This document shows positions 1-8,809 of a DNA stretch of 64,000 nucleotides, piece by piece (position 1 is the first letter of the stretch; each line of letters opens with the position of its first letter). The stretch lies in NCBI GenBank assembly GCA_944321705.1, contig CALUMG010000007.1, positions 1 to 64,000 of the forward strand, written 5' to 3'. The DNA comes from an uncultured Muribaculaceae bacterium (GTDB taxonomy: Bacteria; Bacteroidota; Bacteroidia; Bacteroidales; Muribaculaceae). The translations under genes and the position numbers were made by a program. The notes beneath the pieces were generated by a model. The model made no database searches and was not told the origin of the DNA. It saw only the letters and a list, made by a program, of their open reading frames with translations.

Positions 1-180
1 ATATGTTAAATCTTACTCTTTCACGGGTAATGATTTGCAAACCATTCTTCTTCTTAAATCCGCTTTTCTTTGCGTTTCCCGATTTTTCGGCTTGTCATCA
101 TTTGACACCGTAACAACTCTGATATTAAATCGTTTAGCGTCATTTCTCCCGTTTTTCGAGGTTATTCCAGAGATTTTATG

Positions 181-188
181 TAATTTTG
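181..188 (+). promoter_or_regulatory. Possible -7 promoter box for the TPR gene
   Basis: TAATTTTG fits the Bacteroidota -7 consensus TAnnTTTG and lies about 35-50 bp before the candidate starts of the downstream gene. No TTG/TTTG is seen at the usual 19-20 bp spacing upstream, so this rests on the -7 box alone. Confidence 0.35.
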
Positions 189-224
189 TGTTGGATATTA
201 GTCAACTACGGGAATTAGTCACAC

Positions 225-1487
225 ATGATACTTGCTATGAAAGGGAATTTAAACATATTAAGTTTGATAATCGCTATCTTGTTACAATCACCTATTCTTT
301 TTGCTCAGAAAAGAGTTGTTGATCAAGTCAAACAGGACTTGAACAACATGTCCCTGAGTATCGATAGCTATAAAAATGCCATTTCAAATATTGCTCCTGC
401 GCTTCAAGATGAAGAGACAAAAAATGATGCAGAAGCTTGGTATATTGCCGGTATCGCAAATTTCAGGCTGTATGACAAATGCATGCAACTAAAAACAATT
501 GGACAAAGTGATATTGATGAAAATTTGATGTATTCATCATTGCTTATCGGTTATGATAATTTTCAACAGGCGTTAAAATTGGATTCTGTCGTAGTCAAAG
601 ATAAGAAAGGGAACATAAAATATGATAAAAACAATAAGCCAAAGATTGAAACTAAATTTTCAAAAAAAATCATTAAGATTCTATATGAACATTTTAATGA
701 TTTCAGAATTGGCGGGGGCATCTTTTATGTAAAACAGAATAATTATGCCAATGCATACAAGGCATGGGACATATACACCACAATGCCTTATGCCGGATAT
801 TATAAACGAAACAAATTTGCAATTAATGATTCCATAATAGGTAAATATTGCTATATGAAAGGCATTGCCGCAAAAATGAATGAAGATAATGCAAAAGCAT
901 TGGAAGCGTTTCTTGATGCCATAGAGATTGGGTACAATAAAAAGGATGTGTTTGATTTCGCCATAAATTGCGCTGAAATCGACAAAAACGAAGAATTACT
1001 TGTTTCTCTTGTAAAACAGGCTTACGCTGAATATGGCAAGGATGATTCCAGGTATATAACATTCATGCTTAATTATGCCATTGCCAATAAGCATTATGAT
1101 GATGCTACTAAGATTATTGACATGGCAATAGCCGAATATCCAAATAATGCTGAATATTATGATTTAAAAGGCGTGCTTGTCGAGAATCAGTCGGGTGACA
1201 TTGATAATGCATACATCTACTTCAAGAAATGTCTCGAAATTGACCCCAATCACATAAGAGGTAATTTTGACATGGGGAGATATTATTACAATAAAGCCTT
1301 GAAAGCCGAAGAAGCAGGATTGTTGAGCGACGAGGAAATCAAATCTTTATTTAGAGATGCTTTGCCATATCTCGAAAAATCATATAAATATAATCCTCAA
1401 AACACAGCGATCGTCGATGCCCTTAAAAGCATATACTATCATTTGAATGATGCTGAGAAATTAGACGCTCTTGAAAACGGCAACTAA
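225..1487 (+). CDS. Secreted tetratricopeptide-repeat (TPR) protein
   Basis: A 420-residue protein with a hydrophobic N-terminal export signal (about residues 5-28, ending near FAQ) followed by helical repeats. The clearest TPR units are in the C-terminal third, about residues 290-415, with the typical A-Y-F/L-L-I-P-N pattern. It is likely a periplasmic or outer-membrane scaffold; the partner is unknown. The ATG at 225 or the ATG at 237 (MKGN) could be the start; the latter gives a cleaner signal peptide. Its 3' end overlaps the convergent menA gene by 27 bp. No enzymatic motif is visible. Confidence 0.8.
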   Translation: MILAMKGNLNILSLIIAILLQSPILFAQKRVVDQVKQDLNNMSLSIDSYKNAISNIAPALQDEETKNDAEAWYIAGIANFRLYDKCMQLKTIGQSDIDENLMYSSLLIGYDNFQQALKLDSVVVKDKKGNIKYDKNNKPKIETKFSKKIIKILYEHFNDFRIGGGIFYVKQNNYANAYKAWDIYTTMPYAGYYKRNKFAINDSIIGKYCYMKGIAAKMNEDNAKALEAFLDAIEIGYNKKDVFDFAINCAEIDKNEELLVSLVKQAYAEYGKDDSRYITFMLNYAIANKHYDDATKIIDMAIAEYPNNAEYYDLKGVLVENQSGDIDNAYIYFKKCLEIDPNHIRGNFDMGRYYYNKALKAEEAGLLSDEEIKSLFRDALPYLEKSYKYNPQNTAIVDALKSIYYHLNDAEKLDALENGN

Positions 1488-2345
1488 ACAAAACAATATG
1501 GCAAACAATAGCATGTTGCATGCAGTCTGTCCCAATAATGGATTCAACGCAGCTCCATCTTTTTTTGTCAATTTGTTCCATATCATTATATGCAATATGA
1601 GGTAAACGACCGGAATTGCAAAACTCCATAATGGTAATTTCCCAAAAATAGGAATTATGGCAAGTACTGCAATGCAGCCATTAAGCAAATACGCCCATGA
1701 AGCTGCTTTCCTGCCAAAAATGACGACTGTAGTATTTTTTCCTGCTTCTTTGTCATCATTTACATCTCTGTAATTATTAATAAGCAACACATTGATTCCC
1801 ATTAATCCTATTGTTATAGACGCAAGAATGGAATCTAATTCGAATATGCCCGATTGTACATAGTAGGTCAAATTCACTGGAATTATTCCAAAGAAAATAA
1901 ATACGGCTACGTCTCCAAGTCCATGATAAGACAACGGATATGGTCCCGTACTATAAGCAAACGCGAACACAGCAATAAAAATGCCTACGATTATCAACCA
2001 TAATCCGCCAAATGGAATAAGCCCGCATCCAATGACACATGTCAATAAAAGTGTCGCAAACGTGACTGTTTTCAATGCTTTGGGTGATATGTCTCCTTCT
2101 GTTACTCCACGACGAGGTCCCACCCGGCCTTTTTTATCCGAACCGCGTTTATAATCATAATATTCATTTGCAAAATTGGATACAACTTGTGCAAGTACCG
2201 CAAATACAAAGCACAATAATGCCGGAATCCAATAAAAACAATCTTTAAATATGGCAAGTCCTGCTGCCATTACGACTCCGGCTATTGACACCGGCAATGT
2301 GCGCAATCTTGCACATTCAATCCATATCTTGATTTTCTTCATCAC
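1461..2345 (-). CDS. menA: 1,4-dihydroxy-2-naphthoate prenyltransferase (MenA)
   Basis: Transfers a polyprenyl chain to 1,4-dihydroxy-2-naphthoate in menaquinone synthesis, in the inner membrane. The 294-residue length and about eight to nine hydrophobic segments fit the UbiA superfamily. The two Asp-rich prenyl-diphosphate/Mg sites are visible: NEYYDYKRGSD near residue 60 and NNYRDVNDDKEAG near residue 190. The RVGPRRGVTEGDIS stretch after the first motif is typical of MenA rather than UbiA. It has its own promoter just upstream and is divergent from the AlkD-like gene. The C-terminal codons overlap the convergent TPR gene. Anaerobic gut Bacteroidales use menaquinone for fumarate reduction, which fits the type II NADH dehydrogenase at 29.2 kb. 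Confidence 0.92.
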   Translation of the reverse strand: MMKKIKIWIECARLRTLPVSIAGVVMAAGLAIFKDCFYWIPALLCFVFAVLAQVVSNFANEYYDYKRGSDKKGRVGPRRGVTEGDISPKALKTVTFATLLLTCVIGCGLIPFGGLWLIIVGIFIAVFAFAYSTGPYPLSYHGLGDVAVFIFFGIIPVNLTYYVQSGIFELDSILASITIGLMGINVLLINNYRDVNDDKEAGKNTTVVIFGRKAASWAYLLNGCIAVLAIIPIFGKLPLWSFAIPVVYLILHIMIWNKLTKKDGAALNPLLGQTACNMLLFAILFCLVAVFKSV

Positions 2346-2364
2346 TTATTCAAAGGTATTCGTG

Positions 2365-2394
2365 CAAAGTTAGGAACAGTTTTGTTAACTACAA
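2365..2394 (-). promoter_or_regulatory. Bacteroidota-type promoter of menA
   Basis: Read on the minus strand: TTG (2394-2392), 19 bp, then TAACTTTG (2372-2365). This matches the -33 and -7 consensus and gives a short leader to the menA ATG at 2345. Confidence 0.65.
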
Positions 2395-2422
2395 TAATTT
2401 TTATTATGTATTCTAAAAGCAT

Positions 2423-2430
2423 TATATTTG
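2423..2430 (+). promoter_or_regulatory. -7-like box abutting the AlkD-like start codon
   Basis: TATATTTG is a perfect TAnnTTTG match but ends only 4 bp before the ATG at 2435. If used, the transcript would start at or after the start codon. It may be fortuitous or signal a leaderless message. Confidence 0.25.
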
Positions 2431-2434
2431 TCAC

Positions 2435-2983
2435 ATGGAACAGAATGAAATAGTCAAACACATAAAACAGCAATTTTTCGTTTATAGGAACGGGATAATT
2501 GCCGATAATTTGAGACGAGCTGGTGACACGCACTCTGTAATATTCGGTCTTAACATCCCTCAGTTGCAAATTATAGCAAAGAAGGTGGGAAAAAACAAAG
2601 AAGCTGCAATTGATTTATGGGAAAACTCATCGTCTCGCGAAAGCAGAATGATAGCCCCGATGATATATCCAAAGGATGAAATGCTATTTGAAGATGCATG
2701 TAATTGGATAAACACAGTTGAAAATACAGAAATTGCCGACAATTTGTGTCACAAGCTGCTGCGTGAACTACCTTTTGCTGAATCCTTGATAATGGAGTAT
2801 CATGACAAAACACGAGACATACTTCGTTATATATCATTGCGCCTTGCCATGAACCTATTGATACTTGGACGACTTGTGAATATCAATGAGATACATGTGT
2901 TTGCTCAAAATGAGGTCGAACGCAATTGCAAAATGACAATCCTTTTAGCAAAAGATATATTGGAAGAAACAAACCGTAAATAA
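2435..2983 (+). CDS. DNA alkylation repair (AlkD-like) HEAT-repeat protein, short form
   Basis: Resembles the AlkC/AlkD-type DNA glycosylase fold: short HEAT-like helices that cradle damaged DNA. The 182 residues are shorter than typical AlkD (about 230). An Asp in the IADN motif near residue 102 could correspond to the AlkD catalytic Asp. The aromatic residues that flank it in characterised AlkD are not obvious, so glycosylase activity is not assured. The family call rests on the overall helical pattern, for example LNIPQLQIIAKK near residue 40 and the paired ARG/Glu-rich helices. The start was chosen because the N-terminal helix is needed and no later Met preserves it. Confidence 0.7.
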   Translation: MEQNEIVKHIKQQFFVYRNGIIADNLRRAGDTHSVIFGLNIPQLQIIAKKVGKNKEAAIDLWENSSSRESRMIAPMIYPKDEMLFEDACNWINTVENTEIADNLCHKLLRELPFAESLIMEYHDKTRDILRYISLRLAMNLLILGRLVNINEIHVFAQNEVERNCKMTILLAKDILEETNRK

Positions 2984-3034
2984 AGTGAAAACAGTATGTA
3001 TTTTTCCATCATAAATGTTTTTTATTTAATGGCA

Positions 3035-3069
3035 AATAATTAATTTAGCGGTAATGAAAATTAATTATT
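3035..3069. repeat. AT-only 12-bp inverted repeat
   Basis: A perfect inverted repeat (arms 3035-3046 and 3058-3069, 11-nt spacer containing agcgg) lies 17 bp before the small conserved gene at 3087. It could be an operator or RNA hairpin, or chance in AT-rich DNA. Confidence 0.35.
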
Positions 3070-3086
3070 AATAAAATAGATTCAAT

Positions 3087-3440
3087 ATGGCTAGTAAAAG
3101 AGGTCTGAAAAAATCAATTATGCGTGTATGCGGAGATGTTGCAGGTGAATGTTTTTTTGCCAAAACTGATTATCCGGGCATTGATTGTGACAAATTGGAC
3201 GAAATAATTTGCAATGTAGCTTTGTTGCAAGTAAGTACAATTGACAAAGTTTCGACAAAATACGAAAACACACAAGAGGTATCTGATAAAAAATCTGCAA
3301 GAAAAGCTCGTAATAAATATTTCAAGTCTTATTACAAGTCTTTAAATACGAATTTCATAGAAACTATCGAAAAATTCATTGTTGAAATGAATTCACTGCT
3401 TACTCCTGAGCAAAAAGAAGCAAACAAACAGGAAGCATAA
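3087..3440 (+). CDS. Small conserved hypothetical protein
   Basis: A 117-residue cytosolic protein with no signal peptide, predicted mostly helical, basic in the middle (KKSARKARNKYFKSYYKS) and with a charged tail. The opening MASKRGLKKSI resembles small proteins seen in many Bacteroidales genomes, but I know of no assigned function. It stands alone between an AT-only inverted repeat and a strong GC hairpin, which suggests a monocistronic unit. The ordered codon use and position of the start support it being real. Confidence 0.75.
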   Translation: MASKRGLKKSIMRVCGDVAGECFFAKTDYPGIDCDKLDEIICNVALLQVSTIDKVSTKYENTQEVSDKKSARKARNKYFKSYYKSLNTNFIETIEKFIVEMNSLLTPEQKEANKQEA

Positions 3441-3457
3441 ATCACATTTGAGAAACA

Positions 3458-3504
3458 AGATAAGGGAGGTCCGCGCAATTCATGTAATCGGTCCTCCCTT
3501 ATCT
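3458..3504 (+). terminator. Strong hairpin after the small conserved gene
   Basis: Perfect 12-bp stem (agataagggagg / cctcccttatct) with a 23-nt loop, 17 bp after the stop. It is not followed by a T tract, so it may be an RNA-stabilising or Rho-type end rather than a classic intrinsic terminator. Confidence 0.55.
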
Positions 3505-3528
3505 GTATAAATTATTAATTATATAAAT

Positions 3529-4347
3529 ATGCTCGACAAGAATTTAAACATATCATTATTTGAATATGATATTGCATGGTGTGATAAACAGAAAAATCTA
3601 AATAATGTTCAAAAAGCATTAGAGGCCATGCCTCATGGTGTCGATTTGGTGATACTGCCCGAAATGTTTACTACCGGATTTGTTGTTGATAAAGAAACTG
3701 CAGTTAAACTTGCCGAGCGCAATACTCAAAATACAATTAATACTATTCAGCAGTTTGCAAATAAACATAATGTAGCTATTTGTGGAAGTTTCCTTGCTAA
3801 TACGGCGAGCCAACTTTACAATCGGGCTTTTTTTATTGAGCCAAACGGAGATGAAACATTCTACGACAAAAGACACTTGTTTAGAATGGGCGGTGAAACA
3901 GAAACATTCAATCAAGGCGTGACCTTTGCACCTGTGATACGTTTCAGAGGTTGGAACATAAAAATTGTAATATGTTATGATTTGCGATTCCCTGTTTGGT
4001 GTCGCAATGATTTCAATAAAAACAGTTATGACATCTTGATTGTAATTTCCAATTGGCCTAAAGTTAGAGCTTTGCCATGGAACGCATTAATCACAGCAAG
4101 GGCAATTGAAAATGAATGTTATGCATGCGGAATCAATCGACGAGGTATAGACCCGAATGGTGTGGACTACTCTGAAAACTCGTCTATGATAATTGATTAC
4201 AAAGGACTTCAATGTAAAAATTCTCTTATAAACATAGATGACATTGGTTCGCTTCTAACTTATTCTCTGAGCAAGACTAACCTTGACAATTTTAGAGAAA
4301 AGTTCCCAGCATGGAAAGATACAGACAAGTTTACTATAGAATTATAA
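3529..4347 (+). CDS. Nitrilase-family amidase (omega-amidase-like)
   Basis: A 272-residue carbon-nitrogen hydrolase. The Glu-Lys-Cys triad is visible: Glu in LPEMFTTGF (near residue 44), Lys in YDKRHLF (near 111) and Cys in VICYDLRFP (near 148). The length, the MFTTGF motif and the NWPxxR stretch fit the YafV/NIT2 group. That group hydrolyses alpha-ketoglutaramate and similar omega-amides made by transaminases, acting as metabolite repair in the cytosol. Substrate is inferred from the subgroup only. Its stop overlaps by 6 bp the convergent U32 gene. Confidence 0.85.
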   Translation: MLDKNLNISLFEYDIAWCDKQKNLNNVQKALEAMPHGVDLVILPEMFTTGFVVDKETAVKLAERNTQNTINTIQQFANKHNVAICGSFLANTASQLYNRAFFIEPNGDETFYDKRHLFRMGGETETFNQGVTFAPVIRFRGWNIKIVICYDLRFPVWCRNDFNKNSYDILIVISNWPKVRALPWNALITARAIENECYACGINRRGIDPNGVDYSENSSMIIDYKGLQCKNSLINIDDIGSLLTYSLSKTNLDNFREKFPAWKDTDKFTIEL

Positions 4348-6216
4348 TAACTTATTTTTAATCTCATCTCGCACAACTTTTACATGCATCTCACATGCCG
4401 TGCAGTCAAATGTGAGAGACAATAGCATATTGCCATTTCGCAAGAACAATTCATTCGGTAAATGCTTTTTTGGTGAATATTTCTTGCATGCACCTAATTC
4501 CCGCCTTAAGCAATAACGTGTGTGCATTACCGTTTTGTCATTAATATCATCTTTTTGCACTTCTAATGCTGGTTCAATCCTTGTAACATGATGTTCTTTA
4601 TAAAATTGTTCAGCAAGATGGTTTGATACATTATCGGCATAAGTCAATGAATTGCTTATATAAGAAATATTTCTGTTCTCAGTTTTCCGATATTTGAATC
4701 TATATGTAATATTTTGAGAAACATCGAGCATTTCTACAACTTTGCGACGAAGGTCGGCCAAAATGGATTGAGGAATGAAAAATTCTCCTGCAGTGGAAAT
4801 ATCGTCGGCTATATATATAGTGTTGCCAGTTTTAGATAACGTCTCTCGTTGTTTTTCTTCTTGAGGGATTTTTGCCTTGTCTATAGGATGATCAACTGCA
4901 ATGTGACATACGACATTATTTTGCCGTTCATCAATAGCTTCAAGAGCAACTATGTTTTTATTTACCGATAATGTGAATTTTACCTTGATTTTACGTTTAG
5001 AATTTGATTTATTCAACGCATCTTCAAATTGCTTATCAAAAGTTCGGTATAATATCGTATTTCTTGTTATATTGACATCATTTGACAAGGATAAAATTTC
5101 CCCATCGGCACGATTTACTCTAAATCCTGTATAATTTCCATCCTTGTCAAAGAAACTTAAACCATCTCCGTTACAAATTGCATGATTAGATGAAATTCTT
5201 AATATCTTATGTCGGTAATTATCAACACGGCCTATTTCTTCTCCCAATGATTTAGGAGTATTTATTGATGCAATGCTTTCCCCATTTTTCAAATTTCTTT
5301 CATCAAAGAAATAATGCGTGAATCCGCGGTTGAAACTCTTGTGTATATCAGGAGTAAAATTAATATCAATCACACCGCGTGATGAAGATTTAAAGTTATC
5401 AGGTTGTTGCAGGATGATTTTATCAAGTTTTTCCCTATAGTATGATACAACATTCCTAACATAATTTATGTCTTTTAATCGCCCTTCTATCTTGAATGAA
5501 TCTATTCCGGCATTTAATAATTGCAATAAGTTGTCACTTTGGTTAAAATCCTTGAGTGACAGCAAGTGTTTGTTTTTCATCAACACATTGCCTTTAGAAT
5601 CAATCAAGTCAAATGGCAAACGGCATATTTGAGCACATTCTCCCCTATTGGCACTTCGTTTTTTCAGCACTTCGCTTACTTGGCAACGGCCACTGTAGCT
5701 TACACACAAAGCCCCATGTATAAATGATTCCAATTTTACCTTTGTCGCTTGTCGTATCGCACTTATTTCATCATAACTCAATTCCCTGGCTAACACAAGT
5801 TGAGAAAATCCAACAGATTCAAGAAAAGCAGCCTTTTCAGGAGTCCTTATGTCACATTGCGTGCTCGCGTGCAATTCAATAGGAGGAATATCCATCCGCA
5901 ATATTCCCATGTCTTGAATGATAAGAGCGTCAACTCCTATCTTATATAAATTCTTTATAAGTTTCTCGGCTTTGGATAGTTCATTGTCATAGATAAGCGT
6001 ATTTACCGTGACATAAACTTTCACATTAAATTTATGTGCATAATTTACAACTTTGGCTATATCTTCAAGAGAGTTGCCGGCAGCACTCCTTGCTCCAAAG
6101 TTTTCAGCTCCGATATACACGGCATCTGCGCCATAATTTATGGCTTCTATGGCTGTCAGGCTATCTTTTGCCGGAGCAAGTAATTCTATTTCTCGCAATT
6201 CAACATTTGATGGCAT
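4342..6216 (-). CDS. U32 family protein, probable rRNA/tRNA hydroxylation factor (RlhA-like)
   Basis: A 624-residue U32 'peptidase' family protein. The N-terminal half shows the U32 core: LLAPAKDSLTAIEAINYGADAVY at the start, then ELHASTQCDIR, and the Cys-rich LCVSYSGRCQ...RGECAQICR region (about residues 168-200). These Cys are the iron-sulfur type ligands of the RlhA/TrhP group. The length of about 620 and extra C-terminal domain (DUF3656-like) match RlhA, which hydroxylates C2501 of 23S rRNA in E. coli, better than TrhP (about 450). Additional Cys near the C terminus (TFDCTACEMH) are notable. It starts 23 bp after metA on the same strand, so is probably co-transcribed. Confidence 0.8.
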   Translation of the reverse strand: MPSNVELREIELLAPAKDSLTAIEAINYGADAVYIGAENFGARSAAGNSLEDIAKVVNYAHKFNVKVYVTVNTLIYDNELSKAEKLIKNLYKIGVDALIIQDMGILRMDIPPIELHASTQCDIRTPEKAAFLESVGFSQLVLARELSYDEISAIRQATKVKLESFIHGALCVSYSGRCQVSEVLKKRSANRGECAQICRLPFDLIDSKGNVLMKNKHLLSLKDFNQSDNLLQLLNAGIDSFKIEGRLKDINYVRNVVSYYREKLDKIILQQPDNFKSSSRGVIDINFTPDIHKSFNRGFTHYFFDERNLKNGESIASINTPKSLGEEIGRVDNYRHKILRISSNHAICNGDGLSFFDKDGNYTGFRVNRADGEILSLSNDVNITRNTILYRTFDKQFEDALNKSNSKRKIKVKFTLSVNKNIVALEAIDERQNNVVCHIAVDHPIDKAKIPQEEKQRETLSKTGNTIYIADDISTAGEFFIPQSILADLRRKVVEMLDVSQNITYRFKYRKTENRNISYISNSLTYADNVSNHLAEQFYKEHHVTRIEPALEVQKDDINDKTVMHTRYCLRRELGACKKYSPKKHLPNELFLRNGNMLLSLTFDCTACEMHVKVVRDEIKNKLL

Positions 6217-6239
6217 AAAAATGAGTACCCTATATGTTG

Positions 6240-7157
6240 TTATTTGATTTTATTTATATCATAAGGAGTCTCTTGATATACAAAATAATTGAGCCAATTT
6301 GTAAACAACAGATTGGCATGAGAACGCCACCGTACTATGGGTCTTTTTGACGGATCATTGTTTGGATAATAATTATCTGGTATATGAGGATTCAATCCTT
6401 TTTCCAAATCTCGTTTATATTCGAAATCAAGAGTCAAAGGAGAATATTCGGAATGACCTGTTATATAAAATTCACGCCCTTCTCGCCCCATTATCATATA
6501 TAATCCGCTTTCATCGCTTTCCGATATGATTTTTAATTCAGGAATTTTGGAGACATCTTCTTTCAATACTTCACCATACCGGCTGTGCGGAACAAAAAAC
6601 TCATCATCAAAACCTCTGAATATGGGATTTTTCGGGTCGTTTATGTGATGCTTGAATACTCCTGATATTTTATCTTGCAACACATGTTTCTGTACGCCAT
6701 AATGATAATACAATCCGGCAAGAGCAGCCCAACATATATATAGAGTAGATGTAACATGCGTTTTTGCCCAAGAAAAAATCTCTGTCAATTGTGGCCAATA
6801 ATCCACATTCTCAAAGTCCACTTTTTCCACAGGAGCGCCTGTAATTATGAATCCGTCATAATTACCATACCTTATATCCTCAAATTTTTTATAAAAAGTT
6901 TCAATATGTTCCCTTGGCGTATTCTTGCTAACATGTCCGTCAATTTCTATCAAATCCATCTCGATTTGAAGCGGAGTATTTGACAAAAGTCTCAACAAGT
7001 CGGTTTCTGTCATTATTTTCAACGGCATAAGGTTAAGTATGGCAATCTTCAATGGCCTTATGTCTTGTGTTGAAGCTCGTTGTTCATCAATGACAAATAT
7101 ATTTTCATTTTTTAATGCCTCCACTGCAGGCAAAGAAACTGGAACTTTTACTGGCAT
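6240..7157 (-). CDS. metA: Homoserine O-acyltransferase (MetA), acetyl-type signature
   Basis: Acylates homoserine as the first committed step of methionine synthesis. The 305-residue protein keeps the MetA catalytic set at canonical numbers: Cys142 in YICWAALAG and His235/Glu237 in TGHSEYS. Residue 111 is Glu ([10 protein letters not shown]). Studies of MetA specificity assign Glu111 to acetyl-CoA users and Gly111 to succinyl-CoA users, so this is predicted to be homoserine O-acetyltransferase despite the usual 'succinyltransferase' label. The U32 gene follows 23 bp downstream. A -7-like box lies just upstream. Confidence 0.93.
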   Translation of the reverse strand: MPVKVPVSLPAVEALKNENIFVIDEQRASTQDIRPLKIAILNLMPLKIMTETDLLRLLSNTPLQIEMDLIEIDGHVSKNTPREHIETFYKKFEDIRYGNYDGFIITGAPVEKVDFENVDYWPQLTEIFSWAKTHVTSTLYICWAALAGLYYHYGVQKHVLQDKISGVFKHHINDPKNPIFRGFDDEFFVPHSRYGEVLKEDVSKIPELKIISESDESGLYMIMGREGREFYITGHSEYSPLTLDFEYKRDLEKGLNPHIPDNYYPNNDPSKRPIVRWRSHANLLFTNWLNYFVYQETPYDINKIK

Positions 7158-7176
7158 ATTAAATAAAATCTTTATG

Positions 7177-7184
7177 CAAAATTA
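7177..7184 (-). promoter_or_regulatory. Possible -7 box for metA
   Basis: TAATTTTG on the minus strand, about 20 bp before the metA ATG. It lies after the radA terminator, so metA would need its own promoter. No -33 TTTG is evident. Confidence 0.4.
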
Positions 7185-7205
7185 AAAAATATCCATTTCA
7201 TATAA

Positions 7206-7240
7206 TAAAAAAACCTGCCTCGATTACTCTTTGGCAGGTC
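7206..7240 (-). terminator. Intrinsic terminator between radA and metA
   Basis: Stem gacctgcc/ggcaggtt read on the minus strand followed by seven or more Ts. It ends the trmH-radA transcript about 200 nt after radA. The 7240-7436 trailer holds no frame or motif I recognise. Confidence 0.8.
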
Positions 7241-7436
7241 TTTTATAAATAACTTTACTAATCAAAATTTTTATGTACGTCTGTACTTCGCAGTGGATAA
7301 CGTAAATAGATTAAACTTTAGAAAAAGTTAGTGTTGTTTGAAGCTTATTTGTCTTTTTTGTCAATATGACTGGAAAATTGGACTTCGGTTTAATCTCATG
7401 AGTTGATTTAACATGAATTTAACAATTTCGTCCTGT

Positions 7437-8801
7437 TTAACCAAATAAATACCTGAAAGCTTCTTCTACTTTTCCCACTTGTACTACCTTGATGTTGAAT
7501 TTGTCAAGATTTATCCCTTTGTCATTATTCTTCGGAATCAAGATGTTTTTAAATCCGAGTTTTTCGGCTTCTGCTATTCGTTGATCTACTCTTGTAATTT
7601 GTCTTATTTCTCCCGATAATCCCACTTCTCCCGACATGCATGTTTCGCGTAATATGGGAGAATCAATATTTGATGATAATATGGCACTTATTACCGCAAG
7701 GTCAAGAGCCGGATCGCAGACTTTAATACCTCCTGCGATATTGAGAAATACATCTTTTTGAGCCAATTTAAAACCCATGCGTTTTTCAAGAACAGCCAAA
7801 AGCATATTCATGCGTTTTGAGTCAAATCCTGTCACAGAACGTTGAGCCGTTCCGTAAGCAGCTGTGCTTACGAGGGCTTGTACCTCTATTAAAAATGGCC
7901 TTATGCCTTCTAATGTGACTCCTATCGATACACCCGACATATTTTCAAGATTTTGAGACATCAACATTTCAGAAGGATTTTTCACTTCCCTCAGGCCATT
8001 CTGTTTCATTTCATAGATTCCGATTTCTGAAGTACTTCCAAACCGATTCTTGATTGCTCGCAGAATCCTATATAAATAATGCCTGTCTCCTTCAAATTGC
8101 AATACAGCATCAACTATGTGCTCAAGGACTTTTGGTCCGGCAAGACTGCCTTCTTTGTTTATATGACCAATTAATATTACCGGTGTGTTAGTCGTTTTAG
8201 CAAATTTCAACAATGCAGAAGCACATTCTCTTACTTGAGCCACACTTCCTGCTGCGGATTCAAGGTTTTCTGTCGCAATAGTTTGAATTGAATCAATAAT
8301 TATCAAGTCGGGACTACTGTTATTTATACTTTCAAAGATGGATTCAAGAGACGTTTCACACACTATGTAACATTCACATCCATCTCCATAGCCTCCTATC
8401 CTATCGGCTCGCATCTTTAATTGCTGAACGCTCTCTTCTCCCGATACATATAATACCTTTCGGCTTCTTATTCTTAACACATTTTGCAACACTAGTGTAG
8501 ATTTGCCTATTCCTGGCTCACCTCCTATCAAAACAATAGACCCTGGGACAAGTCCGCCGCCAAGCACTCTGTTTAATTCTCCACTTGGCAACGATATTCG
8601 GACTTCGTCGCTTGACTTTATATCTGATATTTTTACAGGAGAAACATTTCTATTATCCTGTCTTGAAGCTGCTTTTCCCGATTTAACGGAAATATTTTCT
8701 TCTACATATGTGTTCCATTCTCCGCAGTTAGGGCACTTGCCTATCCACTTGGGGGAATCTGCACCGCAATTGGAACACACATATACAGTCTTTAACTTCA
8801 T
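7437..8801 (-). CDS. radA: DNA repair protein RadA
   Basis: RecA-like ATPase that promotes branch migration in recombinational repair. The 454 residues show, in order: a C4 zinc finger (Cys9, Cys12, Cys23, Cys26); Walker A GGEPGIGKST near residue 95; a Walker B LIIIDSIQT near 175; the diagnostic KNRFG motif near 255; and a C-terminal Lon-like domain. All family hallmarks are intact. It follows the TrmH-family gene by 8 bp on the same strand. Confidence 0.96.
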   Translation of the reverse strand: MKLKTVYVCSNCGADSPKWIGKCPNCGEWNTYVEENISVKSGKAASRQDNRNVSPVKISDIKSSDEVRISLPSGELNRVLGGGLVPGSIVLIGGEPGIGKSTLVLQNVLRIRSRKVLYVSGEESVQQLKMRADRIGGYGDGCECYIVCETSLESIFESINNSSPDLIIIDSIQTIATENLESAAGSVAQVRECASALLKFAKTTNTPVILIGHINKEGSLAGPKVLEHIVDAVLQFEGDRHYLYRILRAIKNRFGSTSEIGIYEMKQNGLREVKNPSEMLMSQNLENMSGVSIGVTLEGIRPFLIEVQALVSTAAYGTAQRSVTGFDSKRMNMLLAVLEKRMGFKLAQKDVFLNIAGGIKVCDPALDLAVISAILSSNIDSPILRETCMSGEVGLSGEIRQITRVDQRIAEAEKLGFKNILIPKNNDKGINLDKFNIKVVQVGKVEEAFRYLFG

Positions 8802-8809
8802 TTATGGCT

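Noticed and set aside
1..215. An open minus-strand stretch (about 57 codons, Arg/Lys-rich) before the first gene
   Set aside because: No usable start codon precedes it and it is closed by stops on both sides. It could be the decayed tail of something, but I cannot support a gene.
35..322. A 95-codon plus-strand frame overlapping the start of the TPR gene
   Set aside because: It overlaps the signal peptide of a convincing protein in another frame and has no domain or signal of its own.
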